From DATLGB01 sp963740765 (lineage in GTDB: Bacteria > Actinomycetota > Thermoleophilia > Solirubrobacterales > Solirubrobacteraceae), in assembly GCA_963740765.1 (NCBI GenBank), contig CAVUFN010000001.1, forward strand, positions 1 through 64,000: 64,000 nt of DNA, in the 5' to 3' direction. How positions within the stretch are numbered: the first letter of the stretch is position 1; every line of letters begins with the position of its first letter. A program made the position numbers and the translations under genes. Shown here in pieces: positions 31,940-40,134 of this stretch. The notes beneath the pieces are model-generated. The model searched no databases. It had not been told where the DNA came from and saw nothing but the letters and a program-made list of their open reading frames with translations.

Positions 31940-32745
31940 CGCTGGTGGCGGCCGTGGCCGGGGTGCTCGCGGCGGTCGGGATCGTGGACCTGGCGTCGGT
32001 GCCGCGCGCGCCGCGGCCGCGCCGGCGGTGGCGGCGAGCGCTGCTCGGGCTCGGCCGGCGGATCGGCGTCCCCGAGGCGCCGCGGGACCTCCGCGACCGG
32101 CTGGAGGCGGCGGGCGGCACGATGACCGTGGCCGATGCGATGGCGCTGAAGACCGGCGGCGCCGCGGCCGGCGCGCTGGCCGGACTGGTCCTCGCCACCG
32201 GCGCGCCCGGCCGCCTCGGGCTCGCGGTGCTCCCCGCCGGTGTGGCGGCCGGTTTCGTCGCCCTCGACGTCTGGCTGCTCACGCGGGCGCGCGCTCGCAC
32301 GGCGCGGATCGCGGTCGAGCTCCCCGACGTGGTCGACCTGCTGCGCGTCGCCCTCGAGGCCGGCCTGCCCCCGACACGGGCGCTCGCCGAGGTCGGCCGG
32401 CGCCACCGCGGGATCCTGGCGGCCGAGCTGCGCCGCGCCGCCGGCCAGTGCGCCGTGGGCGTGCCGCGCCGTGACGCCCTCGCCGCGCTCGAGCGCCGTG
32501 CGCCCGCTGAGGGCGTCCAGGCGGTGACGGCCGTGCTCGACCGGGCCGACCGGCTCGGCGCTCCACCCGCGGAGGCACTGCAGGCGCTCGCCCGTGACGC
32601 CCGCGAGAGTCGCGCCCGGGCGCGGGCCGAGGCGGCCGCCAAGGCCGCCCCGAAGATCCAGCTCGTGGTCGCGCTCCTGTTGGTGCCCAGCGTGATGCTG
32701 CTGGTCGCCGCCGCGCTCGCGCCCGCGCTGCTGGGTGCGCTGTGA
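31936..32745 (+). CDS. tadC: Tad pilus platform protein TadC-like
   Basis: 269 aa from GTG at 31936 (GTGA overlap). The T2SF core ELPDVVDLLRVALEAGLPPTRALAEVGRRHRG to DRADRLGAPPAEALQALARDARESR is typical, with two terminal helices (KIQLVVALLLVPSVMLLVAAALAPALL). Last of the four Tad genes. No Flp pilin, prepilin peptidase or TadE/F pseudopilin follows within the window. Confidence 0.88.
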   Translation: MTLVAAVAGVLAAVGIVDLASVPRAPRPRRRWRRALLGLGRRIGVPEAPRDLRDRLEAAGGTMTVADAMALKTGGAAAGALAGLVLATGAPGRLGLAVLPAGVAAGFVALDVWLLTRARARTARIAVELPDVVDLLRVALEAGLPPTRALAEVGRRHRGILAAELRRAAGQCAVGVPRRDALAALERRAPAEGVQAVTAVLDRADRLGAPPAEALQALARDARESRARARAEAAAKAAPKIQLVVALLLVPSVMLLVAAALAPALLGAL

Positions 32746-33604
32746 CTGCGAGACTGACCCGATCGCCCTCTCGGTCCTGATCCCCACGCGCAACCGCGCG
32801 GACTACCTCGAGGCCGCGCTCGCCTCGGTGCGCGAGCAGTTCGACGGCGAGGTGATCGTGGTGGTCGACGGGCCGTCCGATCCCGCGACCGACCGCGTCG
32901 CCCGCGACCACCGCGCCGAGGTCCGCACGCTTGGCACGCACCTGGGCATCAACGTCGCCCGCAACACCGCGGCGGAGGCGGCCACGGGTGACCTGCTCGC
33001 GTTCCTCGACGACGACGTGACGGTGTGGCCCGGCTGGCGGGCGGCGCTCGAGAGTGCGGCAGAGGCCCATCCCGACGCCGGCTGCTTCGGCGGCCCGATC
33101 CACCCGCACCTCGAGGGCCCGCACGTCCCGCACGGCTGCGGGCGACCGGAGGACGCGGCCGTGACCGCGCTCGACCTCGGCGCGGCCGACCGCGACGCCG
33201 AGTTCGCCTGGGGCGCGAACTTCGCCGTCCGGCGCGAGGCGTTCGCCATCGTGGGTCGGTTCGACCCGGAGATCAACCACTGCGGCGACGAGGAGGACTG
33301 GCAGCGGCGGCTGAAGGCGAGCGGCGGCACCGTCCGCTACGTCGCGAACGCCGGTGTCGAGCACCGGCGCACGGGCGCTGACGCTCGCTTGCGAAAGCTT
33401 GCGAACGCCGCCTACCACCGCGGCCGCGCGGCCCGCCGCTACGACGTCCGCAAGGGCACCGCGCCGCCGCTCGGACACGAGTTCCGTGTGCTCGCCGGCA
33501 CCGTCTTCCACGTGGCGCGCCACGGATGCGCGGCCGGCCTCGTGCCGGTGGCGCGGACCACGGGTCGCCTGCGCGAGGCGCTCGCTACTTCGTCGTCACG
33601 GTGA
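32735..33604 (+). CDS. Family 2 glycosyltransferase
   Basis: 289 aa from GTG at 32735, overlapping tadC by 11 bases. GT-A fold: SVLIPTRNRADYLEAALASV, the first Asp in VVVDGPSD, the metal-binding DDD of LAFLDDDVT, the acceptor motif AWGANFAVRREAF and the catalytic-type GDEEDWQRRL. No membrane helix, so it works at the cytoplasmic side. The sugar and acceptor are unknown; position after the Tad genes could mean pilin or surface glycan modification. The 3' end overlaps the convergent DUF3352 gene by 20 bases. Confidence 0.9.
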   Translation: MRCDCETDPIALSVLIPTRNRADYLEAALASVREQFDGEVIVVVDGPSDPATDRVARDHRAEVRTLGTHLGINVARNTAAEAATGDLLAFLDDDVTVWPGWRAALESAAEAHPDAGCFGGPIHPHLEGPHVPHGCGRPEDAAVTALDLGAADRDAEFAWGANFAVRREAFAIVGRFDPEINHCGDEEDWQRRLKASGGTVRYVANAGVEHRRTGADARLRKLANAAYHRGRAARRYDVRKGTAPPLGHEFRVLAGTVFHVARHGCAAGLVPVARTTGRLREALATSSSR

Positions 33605-35111
33605 ACAGCGAGCGCAGCTCGTCCCCGTCCGTCTCCGTGCCGGCCACGAGCAGGTCCAGCTTCTCCAGGTAGGGCTTCGCCTCGGCGTAGTCGGGGTCGT
33701 CCGTGGCGCCCGCGCCCTCGGCCAGCGCCAGCACGCCCGGCAGGGAGACGAGCAGCGTCGGCGCGATCCCGTCGACCGCCGCCTTGGCGGCGTCGTAGCG
33801 GCCGCTGTCCCCGAGCGTGTCGCCCGACGGGGACAGCGCCTCGCCCGCGGTCTCCTCACCGAAGGCGAGCACGACGCGGTCGCCGCCCTGCGCGAGCACG
33901 ACCGGCCCGGGGGCGCCCGGGGCGGGGAGCGAGAAGGCCTGGTCGGCACCCTCGACGGTCGCGCCCGCTACCGCCGCGCCCGAGCGCTTGGCCGCAGCGA
34001 CCAGCTTCGGGATCGCGGCCTTCGCAGCGGCCGCGTCGGTCACGCTGATGGTGATCGCGCCGTTGAGATCGGCCAGGGAGGCGCCCCTTGCGTAGACGGA
34101 GACGTCGCCGATCCAGCTGAACACGTCGCGCTCCAGGTTGATCCCGGTCTGCGACTCGAGCTGGCCGGTGATCGCCGCGCCGCCCAGCGCGCCCGCGAAC
34201 GTGTCGATGGAGGCCTTCAGGGTGTTGCCGACGTCGGCGAGGCCGTAGACCGCGAACGCGTCGGCGGGAGCGTCGGCGACGAGGTCGGTGGACGTCCCGC
34301 CGAGCAGCCCGAGCGAGCTCAGGCGGGCCAGCGCGGCGCCGCCGACGCGGGACTCGATGGTCGCGCTGTCGGACTCGGCGGTCAGCGCCGCGGTCAGCGG
34401 CTGGAGCTTGTCGTCGCCCAGCAGCTTGCCGAGAACGGCCTTGCCCTGCGGGTCGATGTCAGGGTCCTGGGCCAGGAGTGCCTTGGCCCCCTCGAGGTCG
34501 ACGAAGAGCGCGCCGAGGCGCTCGTCGGGCAGCTTGTCCATCGCATCCTCGAACGCCTTGGCCTTGACCAGGCCGTCGCCGCCCGCGGTGTCGATGCCCT
34601 TCTCGAGGTTCGCCTGGTTCTCGGCGAACACGATCAGGTCGTCGCCGACGCCCGCCCACGTGTCGTCGTTGCGGAACAGCTTGTAGTCCTCGTAGGAGCC
34701 CTTCGCGTCACCTTCCTTGTCGAGGAACGTGGCGGCCTTGTCGGCGTCCGTGGACTGGACCGCGCCGATGTAGGCGGGCTCGTCGGCGGCGAGGTCGAGC
34801 ACGCCGACGCCGATGCGCTCGCCGAGCCACGGCTCGATGTCCTTGGCATAGGTCGAGTCCTCGCCGTCCTTCTTGATCGCGTCGTCGAGCAGGCTCTCGA
34901 GCGTTGTCCCCGAAGGAAGGAACTTCTCCAGCAGCGCCCGGGCGTTGTCGCCTTGCTCGCCTTCGGGCCGCACGGCGGCCTCGACGTAGACGAGCGTCCC
35001 CTTCGGGATGGCCGCCGCGGGGTCGGTGCCGCCCCCAGAGGAGGACGATGAGCCGCAGCCGGCCAGGGCCAGGACGCAAGCGAGAGAGAGGAGGAGCCGG
35101 TGCAAGCGCAT
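33585..35111 (-). CDS. DUF3352-type lipoprotein
   Basis: 508 aa from ATG at 35111. Lipobox LALAGC with the acylated Cys near residue 18, then a Ser/Gly linker. The body begins AAAIPKGTLVYVEAAVRPEGEQ and contains EPWLGERIGVGVL and repeats of a beta/alpha unit, the pattern of DUF3352 proteins frequent in Thermoleophilia and other actinobacteria. Function unknown; exported and membrane-anchored. It is divergent from the dcw cluster, whose promoter region lies directly upstream. Confidence 0.85.
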   Translation of the reverse strand: MRLHRLLLSLACVLALAGCGSSSSSGGGTDPAAAIPKGTLVYVEAAVRPEGEQGDNARALLEKFLPSGTTLESLLDDAIKKDGEDSTYAKDIEPWLGERIGVGVLDLAADEPAYIGAVQSTDADKAATFLDKEGDAKGSYEDYKLFRNDDTWAGVGDDLIVFAENQANLEKGIDTAGGDGLVKAKAFEDAMDKLPDERLGALFVDLEGAKALLAQDPDIDPQGKAVLGKLLGDDKLQPLTAALTAESDSATIESRVGGAALARLSSLGLLGGTSTDLVADAPADAFAVYGLADVGNTLKASIDTFAGALGGAAITGQLESQTGINLERDVFSWIGDVSVYARGASLADLNGAITISVTDAAAAKAAIPKLVAAAKRSGAAVAGATVEGADQAFSLPAPGAPGPVVLAQGGDRVVLAFGEETAGEALSPSGDTLGDSGRYDAAKAAVDGIAPTLLVSLPGVLALAEGAGATDDPDYAEAKPYLEKLDLLVAGTETDGDELRSLFTVTTK

Positions 35112-35194
35112 GTGCAGGATCGTATCTGGACCCGCAAGAACCGGCTCAGGTGCAGGGAAAAACCTTGAGTGGTCGTGTTCGTGCGCCGACCAAG

Positions 35195-35246
35195 TGGGAG
35201 GAAAGTTCACTTGTGTGTTGCGTTGTGGGAGAAAGTGGGCTATACC
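35195..35246 (+). promoter_or_regulatory. Candidate dcw promoter with MraZ operator repeats
   Basis: TGGG direct repeats occur at 35226 and 35236 with exact 10-base periodicity (TGGGAGAAAGTGGG), and a further GTGGGAGGAAAG lies at 35194. This matches the TGGGN-N5-TGGGN operator of MraZ. A sigma-70-like pair TTGCGT (35218-35223) and TATACC (35241-35246) with a 17-base spacer brackets the repeats, so MraZ bound there would block its own promoter. The element assignments are by eye. Confidence 0.7.
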
Positions 35247-35264
35247 TCATCGGGACAAGCCGGT

Positions 35265-35301
35265 CCCGAGGGGCGGGGCTCCTCCCACTCCGCCTCTCGG
35301 G
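35265..35301 (+). promoter_or_regulatory. Long hairpin in the mraZ leader
   Basis: Stem of 12 bp, CCCGAGGGGCGG (35265-35276) against CCGCCTCTCGGG (35290-35301), with one G-U pair and a 13-base loop. It falls between the predicted promoter and the mraZ start. No U run follows, so it is not a standard terminator. Confidence 0.6.
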
Positions 35302-35337
35302 ATCGACTCAGTCGCCCGCCCGCTCCGCTCATGCGCT

Positions 35338-35772
35338 TTGCCCTTCACCGGCATCAACGACCACACGCTGGACGCCAAGAACCGGCTGACCGTTCCGTCC
35401 AAGGCGCGAGCGCTCCTCGCCGGCGGCGTCACCGTCTCCAAGGGCTTCGAGCGCTGCCTGCAGGTCTGGCCGAGCGAGGACCACACCCGGCTCGTGGATC
35501 GCGCCATGGCGGCGCTGAACCCCTTCGACCCGAAGGCCCGCGAGCTGAACCGCTTCTTCTTCGGCGGGACGACGACCATGGAGCTCGACTCCGCGGGCCG
35601 CGTCTCGATCACGCCCGAGCAGGCCGCGCACGCCGGCATCACGAAGTCCGTGAAGGTCGTCGGGGCGGGCGCCTGCCTGGAGCTGTGGGACGAGGACACC
35701 TGGGAGCAGCAGAACGCCGACCTGGCCGCGCGTGCGGCTGACCACATCGCTTCCCTTGGCCATCCTGCTTGA
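35338..35772 (+). CDS. mraZ: MraZ, transcriptional regulator of the dcw cluster
   Basis: 144 aa from TTG at 35338, giving a start LPFTGINDHTLDAKNRLTVPSKAR that matches the conserved MraZ N-terminus. The nearby ATG at 35331 is in another frame. Two AbrB-like SpoVT folds: the first with the DAKNRLTVP motif, the second with TTMELDSAGRVSITPE. Both DxxGR/DxKNR DNA-binding signatures are kept. The C-terminal ELWDEDTWEQQ is typical. It should repress its own operon through the TGGG repeats upstream. Confidence 0.93.
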   Translation: MPFTGINDHTLDAKNRLTVPSKARALLAGGVTVSKGFERCLQVWPSEDHTRLVDRAMAALNPFDPKARELNRFFFGGTTTMELDSAGRVSITPEQAAHAGITKSVKVVGAGACLELWDEDTWEQQNADLAARAADHIASLGHPA

Positions 35773-35773
35773 C

Positions 35774-36700
35774 ATGACACGCGAGCACGTCCCGGTCCTG
35801 GCGGGCGAGCTGATCGAGGCCCTTGACCCGCAGCCGGGTCAGACCGCGATCGATTGCACCCTCGGCGGCGCGGGGCACGCCCGCCTGGTCGCCGACCGGC
35901 TGGGGCCCGCCGGCCTGTTCATCGGTGTCGACCGCGACCCGAGCGCGGAGCGTGCCTTCGCGGCGCTGGCCGCCGAGGTCGAGTGCCAGACCCGCTTCGT
36001 TCGTGCCGACTTCGCAACGGCGCTGCACCAACTCGCCGCGGAAGACGTCAAGGCCGATCTCGCGTACTTGGATCTCGGCATGTCCTCCATGCAGGTCGAC
36101 CAGCGCGAGCGGGGCTTCTCCTACGCGTACGACGCGCCGCTGGACATGCGGATGGACCCGCTGTCGGGGCCGAGCGCCCACGAGGCGGTCAACACCTGGG
36201 AGCGTCGCCAGCTGGCCAAGGTCATCCGGGACTTCGGCGAGGAGCGCTACGCGGACCGCATCGCGCGGGAGATCATCCGCCGCCGGCCCGTCGACACGAC
36301 GTTCGCACTGGTGGACGCGATCACGGCTGCCATCCCGGCGCCGGCGCGCTTCGGCGGCGGGCACCCCGCCAAGCGGACCTTCCAGGCCCTGCGCATCGCG
36401 GTCAACGACGAGCTCTCCCAGCTCGACGCAGCGCTGCCCCTCGCGTGGGACCGCCTCAACCCCGACGGCCGCCTGGCCGCGATCTCCTTCCACTCGCTCG
36501 AGGACCGGCGCGTCAAGCGCTTCCTCGCCGATCTCGCGCAGGGGTGCGTGTGCCCGCCCGACCTGCCGGTCTGCGTGTGTGGCCACGAGCCGGAGGCCGA
36601 GCTGATCGGCCGCGGCGGCGTCGTCGCCACGCCGGGCGAGATCGCCGCCAATCCGCGGGCCAAGTCCGCCCGCCTGCGGGCGGCAAGGAGAGTCGCATGA
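35774..36700 (+). CDS. rsmH: 16S rRNA (cytosine(1402)-N4)-methyltransferase
   Basis: 308 aa from ATG at 35774, one base after mraZ. Starts REHVPVLAGELIEAL, the typical HxPVL motif; SAM-binding IDCTLGGAGHARLV; DLGMSSMQVDQRERGFSY; RMD and the C-terminal ISFHSLEDRRVKRF. All RsmH signatures are present. Methylates N4 of C1402 at the ribosomal P site. Coupled to the ftsL-like gene by ATGA. Confidence 0.97.
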   Translation: MTREHVPVLAGELIEALDPQPGQTAIDCTLGGAGHARLVADRLGPAGLFIGVDRDPSAERAFAALAAEVECQTRFVRADFATALHQLAAEDVKADLAYLDLGMSSMQVDQRERGFSYAYDAPLDMRMDPLSGPSAHEAVNTWERRQLAKVIRDFGEERYADRIAREIIRRRPVDTTFALVDAITAAIPAPARFGGGHPAKRTFQALRIAVNDELSQLDAALPLAWDRLNPDGRLAAISFHSLEDRRVKRFLADLAQGCVCPPDLPVCVCGHEPEAELIGRGGVVATPGEIAANPRAKSARLRAARRVA

Positions 36701-37446
36701 GCCGTACCCGTTCCGCAGCCGCCCTTTCCCGCCCGGCGGTTCCGCGCCACCCGCGCCGCGTCAGCGGTCCGGTCGCGCGGCCGGTGCCGGTGCCCGGCCA
36801 GCCGCGAGCGCGGACGCCGGTCGCCCAGCCACACAACAGCTTCGGCGCGGCCGTCCGCGCGCTGCCTGACCACCGGCTGCTGGACACGCTGCTGCGCAGC
36901 CGCGCGTGGATCTGGCTGCTCGGCATCGCGCTCGGCGGCATCGTCTTCATGCAGGTCTCGCTGCTCGGGATGAACGCCGGGATCGGCCGCGCGGTTTCGC
37001 AGTCGACAGAGCTCGAGCATCAGAACGCCCAGCTGCGTGAGACCATCGCCGTGGCCTCCGACGGCAACAAGGTCCGCGACGCCGCGGCCAGCAGCGGCCT
37101 GATCGCGCCCGACTCCACCGACGTCGAGTTCCTGCGCGTGCGCGGGGGCATGGACGGCCGCCGGGCGGCCGACCGCATGCAGCCGCCGTCCGACGAGGCC
37201 AGGGCGGCGCTCGCCGCCGGCGGCCTGCCGTCCACCACGTCCGCGGCCACGACGACGACCGCCGTCACCCCGACGACGGCGGTGGCGCCGACCACCACGG
37301 TGGCGCCGGTCGCCACCAGCGCGCCGGTCACCGCGGCCGCCACCCCCGTCCCGACCGCAGCGGCGCCCGTCGCCACCGCCGCTCCACCAGTCGCTCCGAC
37401 CGCGCCGCCGACCACATCGGCGAACGGCGCCACCGCGGCACCCTGA
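36697..37446 (+). CDS. FtsL-like division protein with long Thr/Ala/Pro tail
   Basis: 249 aa from ATG at 36697 with AAGGAGAG upstream. A basic, Pro-rich cytoplasmic N-terminus (~1-65), one membrane helix (~69-90, WIWLLGIALGGIVFMQVSLLG), a short coiled-coil segment (STELEHQNAQLRETIAVA) and a DRM-type motif region, in the FtsL/DivIC layout between rsmH and ftsI. The last ~75 residues are low-complexity repeats of Thr, Ala, Val and Pro, making it longer than usual FtsL. The tail should lie outside and could span or be glycosylated in the wall. Confidence 0.8.
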   Translation: MSRTRSAAALSRPAVPRHPRRVSGPVARPVPVPGQPRARTPVAQPHNSFGAAVRALPDHRLLDTLLRSRAWIWLLGIALGGIVFMQVSLLGMNAGIGRAVSQSTELEHQNAQLRETIAVASDGNKVRDAAASSGLIAPDSTDVEFLRVRGGMDGRRAADRMQPPSDEARAALAAGGLPSTTSAATTTTAVTPTTAVAPTTTVAPVATSAPVTAAATPVPTAAAPVATAAPPVAPTAPPTTSANGATAAP

Positions 37447-39110
37447 TGCGCCTCATCGAGCGGCGCGTCGGGTTCGTCTTCCTGCTGTTCCTGCTCGGGC
37501 TCGGCTTCGCCGCCACCAAGGCGCTCTGGCTCGGTGTCGTACGCGCCGACACGCTGCGCAGCAAGGCGTCCGTCCAGCAGAAGGCGCAGCTCGTCGTCCC
37601 GGCCCGCCGCGGCGCGATCACCGACCGCACCGGCGAGGAGCTCGCGGTCTCGCTGCCGGCCATGAGCGTCGCCGCCACCCCGTACCTGATCCGCGACCCG
37701 CTGACCGTCGCCAAGCGGATCGCGCCGATCCTGCGCCGCGATCCCGCCGACGTCCTCCAGGACCTGTCCAAGAAGAACACCGGCTTCGTCTACCTCGCCC
37801 GCAAGCTGCCCATGGAGGACGGCAAGCGCCTGCAGGCGATGCACATCGAGGGGCTCGAGTTCATCGAGGAGTCCAAGCGCGAGTACCCGCGCAAGTTCCT
37901 CGCCGCCCAGCTGCTCGGCTTCACCGGCACCGACGACACCGGCCTGGCGGGGCTCGAGCAGCAGCACGAGTCCGAGCTGCACGGTGACGACGGGCGCCGC
38001 CTGCTCGTCCGGGACGCGCTCGGCGACGCGATCAAGCTCGACGAGGAGCGCCCGGCCCGCGAGGGACACACCCTCAAGCTGACCATCGACGACCGCATCC
38101 AGGAGGAGACGGAGAACGTCCTCGCCGCCGTCGGGGCGAAGTTCCGCCCCGCCAAGGGGGCGACGGCGATCGTCATGAACCCACACGACGGTGAGCTGCT
38201 CGCCGTGGCCAACTGGCCGCGGATCGACGCCAACTCGCCCGGCGAAGCGCCGGCCTGGGCACGCCAGAACCGCGCGGTGCAGACCTCCTACGAGCCTGGC
38301 TCGACCTTCAAGGCCTTCACGATGGCCGGGGCGCTGGAGGACAAGACGGTCACGCCCGACGAGACCTTCCAGCTGCCCGCCCAGATCCAGGTCGCCGACC
38401 GGACGATCGGCGAGGCGCACGACGAGGGGTACGGGACCCTGACCGCGTCGCAGATCATCCAGAAGTCGTCCAACGTCGGCACGGTGCAGATCGGCCTGAA
38501 GATGGGCGCGACCCGCTTCGACCAGTGGGTGCGGCGCTTCGGCTTCGGCCAGACGACCGGCGTCGACCTGCCCGGCGAGCAGACCGGCATCGTGCTCGCA
38601 CGCAAGAACTACTCGGACTCGTCGATGGGCAACCTGCCGATCGGCCAGGGCGAGGCGGTCACGCCGATGCAGATGGCGACCGCGTACGCCGCGATCGCCA
38701 ACGGCGGCATTCTGCGCCCGCCGCGGATCGTCAAGGCCGTCGGCGACGAGTCGACCCCGCTCCCGCAGGGCAAGCGCGTCATCTCCCTGCGGACCTCGCA
38801 GCAGCTGCGCACCATGCTCGAGGGTGTCCTCGGCCCGGGCGGCACCGCTTCCGGCGCAGCGATCCCGCCCTATGTGCTCGCCGGCAAGACGGGCACCGCC
38901 GAGAAGCCGGACCCTGTGTACGGCGGCTACTCCAAGACGAAGTTCGTCGCGTCGTTCGTGGGCTTCGCGCCCGCCAAGAACCCGCGGCTGCTGACCCTCG
39001 TCATGGTCGACGAACCGGTCGGCGACATCTACGGCGGCTCGGTGGCCGCGCCGGCGTGGCGTGACATCATGAGCTTCGCCCTGAACTACCTCAAGATCCC
39101 GCCGAAGTGA
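37446..39110 (+). CDS. ftsI: Septal peptidoglycan transpeptidase (class B PBP)
   Basis: 554 aa, overlapping the ftsL-like stop by one base (TGATG). Short cytoplasmic tail, membrane helix (~9-25), PBP dimerisation domain (RGAITDRTGEELAVS; YPRKFLAAQLLGFTG), then the transpeptidase domain with S-x-x-K at Ser 286 (GSTFK), SSN at 341-343 and KTGT at 481-484. All catalytic motifs intact. No PASTA domain. Acts with FtsW and FtsQ/L at the septum. Confidence 0.95.
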   Translation: MRLIERRVGFVFLLFLLGLGFAATKALWLGVVRADTLRSKASVQQKAQLVVPARRGAITDRTGEELAVSLPAMSVAATPYLIRDPLTVAKRIAPILRRDPADVLQDLSKKNTGFVYLARKLPMEDGKRLQAMHIEGLEFIEESKREYPRKFLAAQLLGFTGTDDTGLAGLEQQHESELHGDDGRRLLVRDALGDAIKLDEERPAREGHTLKLTIDDRIQEETENVLAAVGAKFRPAKGATAIVMNPHDGELLAVANWPRIDANSPGEAPAWARQNRAVQTSYEPGSTFKAFTMAGALEDKTVTPDETFQLPAQIQVADRTIGEAHDEGYGTLTASQIIQKSSNVGTVQIGLKMGATRFDQWVRRFGFGQTTGVDLPGEQTGIVLARKNYSDSSMGNLPIGQGEAVTPMQMATAYAAIANGGILRPPRIVKAVGDESTPLPQGKRVISLRTSQQLRTMLEGVLGPGGTASGAAIPPYVLAGKTGTAEKPDPVYGGYSKTKFVASFVGFAPAKNPRLLTLVMVDEPVGDIYGGSVAAPAWRDIMSFALNYLKIPPK

Positions 39111-39175
39111 TCGCCGCCTACGCGGCGGCTGCGCCGGGTGACTTCGAGATCGTCGACGCCTCCCGCCTGCGCTGA
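39107..39175 (+). other. Possible 22-residue ORF overlapping the ftsI stop
   Basis: GTG at 39107 shares GTGA with the ftsI stop and opens a 22-codon frame containing GDFEIVDASRLR. The spacing mimics the coupled genes of the cluster. It could be a real micropeptide or the tail of a gene lost when the DMT permease was inserted. The first codons also form a GC hairpin (CGCCGC/GCGGCG). Very weak evidence. Confidence 0.2.
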
Positions 39176-39232
39176 TAGCTGAGGCAAGCAAGCCGACTGG
39201 CTCGCGAGGCGCCGCGCTGACATGGTTGCGCC

Positions 39233-40123
39233 ATGGATCGTCGAGGGTGGCTGCTGCTGTGGGCGCTGGCCCTGATCTGGGGCGCCTCGTACCTGTTCAT
39301 CAAGCTGGGCCTCGAGGACCTCGACCCGGTGTTCCTCGTCTGGTTCCGGCTCGTCCTCGGCGCGGGTGTCCTGCTGATCCTCGCCGCGCAGCGCGGGGCG
39401 CTCGCACCTCTCCGGGGCCGCGGACGGTCGCTCGCGGTCCTGGCGCTCATCCAGGTCGCCGTCCCGTTCGTCTCGCTGACCTACGGCGAGGAGCGGATCG
39501 CGAGCGGCCTGACCGGCATCCTGGTGGCCGCGGCGCCGATCTTCACCGCGCTCCTCGTCTCCACGGGCGTGACGGGCGAGGCGCGGATCGCGGGCTGGGA
39601 GCTGGCGGGGATCCTCGTGGGGATCGTCGGCGTCGCCGTGCTGTTCGGCGTCGACCTGCGCGGCACCGAGGTCGTCGGCGGGCTGATGGTGCTGGCGACG
39701 GCGTTCGGCTACGCGGCGGGAGCGCTGTACCTGCGCAAGCGCTTCCAGGGCGTTCCGCCGCTGGGTGTCGCAGCGGGATCGATGAGCGTCAGCTCGATCC
39801 TCGTGCTGCCCGTGGCGCTCACGCAGCTGCCGGGCTCCGTGCCGGACCTGGGGGCGATCAGCGCGGTCGCCGTCCTCGGCGTCTTCGGGACGGGCATCGC
39901 CTTCTGGATCTTCTACACGCTGATCAGCACGTACGGCGCGGCGCGCGCGTCCGTCGTCGCCTATCTGGCCCCGGGCTTCGCGGTCGGCTACGGCGCGCTC
40001 TTCCTCGACGAGCCCGTCAGCGGCGCGGCGGCGGGCGGCCTCGTGCTGATCCTGCTCGGTTCGTGGCTCGCCGCCGAGGGCCGGGCGCCGTGGGCGCCCA
40101 AAGTCGTCCCCGCCCCGACGTAA
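39233..40123 (+). CDS. EamA/DMT-family permease inside the dcw cluster
   Basis: 296 aa, ten hydrophobic helices in two EamA repeats (ALIWGASYLFIKLGLEDLDPVFLVWFRL; the second half AARASVVAYLAPGFAVGYGALFLDEPVSGAA). These are standard drug/metabolite exporter motifs. Substrate unknown. It separates ftsI from murE, which are normally adjacent; 122 bases precede it and 11 follow it. Not obviously related to wall synthesis. Confidence 0.88.
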   Translation: MDRRGWLLLWALALIWGASYLFIKLGLEDLDPVFLVWFRLVLGAGVLLILAAQRGALAPLRGRGRSLAVLALIQVAVPFVSLTYGEERIASGLTGILVAAAPIFTALLVSTGVTGEARIAGWELAGILVGIVGVAVLFGVDLRGTEVVGGLMVLATAFGYAAGALYLRKRFQGVPPLGVAAGSMSVSSILVLPVALTQLPGSVPDLGAISAVAVLGVFGTGIAFWIFYTLISTYGAARASVVAYLAPGFAVGYGALFLDEPVSGAAAGGLVLILLGSWLAAEGRAPWAPKVVPAPT

Positions 40124-40134
40124 GCTTCATTCCT

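Noticed and set aside
32735..32760. A separate start for the glycosyltransferase further downstream
   Set aside because: The sequence reaches the conserved SVLIPTRNR strand within about 11 codons of GTG 32735, and no better-placed start precedes that strand.
35265..35301. Hairpin as an intrinsic terminator of an upstream gene
   Set aside because: No gene on the plus strand precedes it, no U run follows it, and it lies downstream of the predicted dcw promoter.
37230..37440. Imperfect GCCACC/ACGACG tandem repeats
   Set aside because: They are explained by the low-complexity Thr/Ala/Pro tail of the FtsL-like protein.
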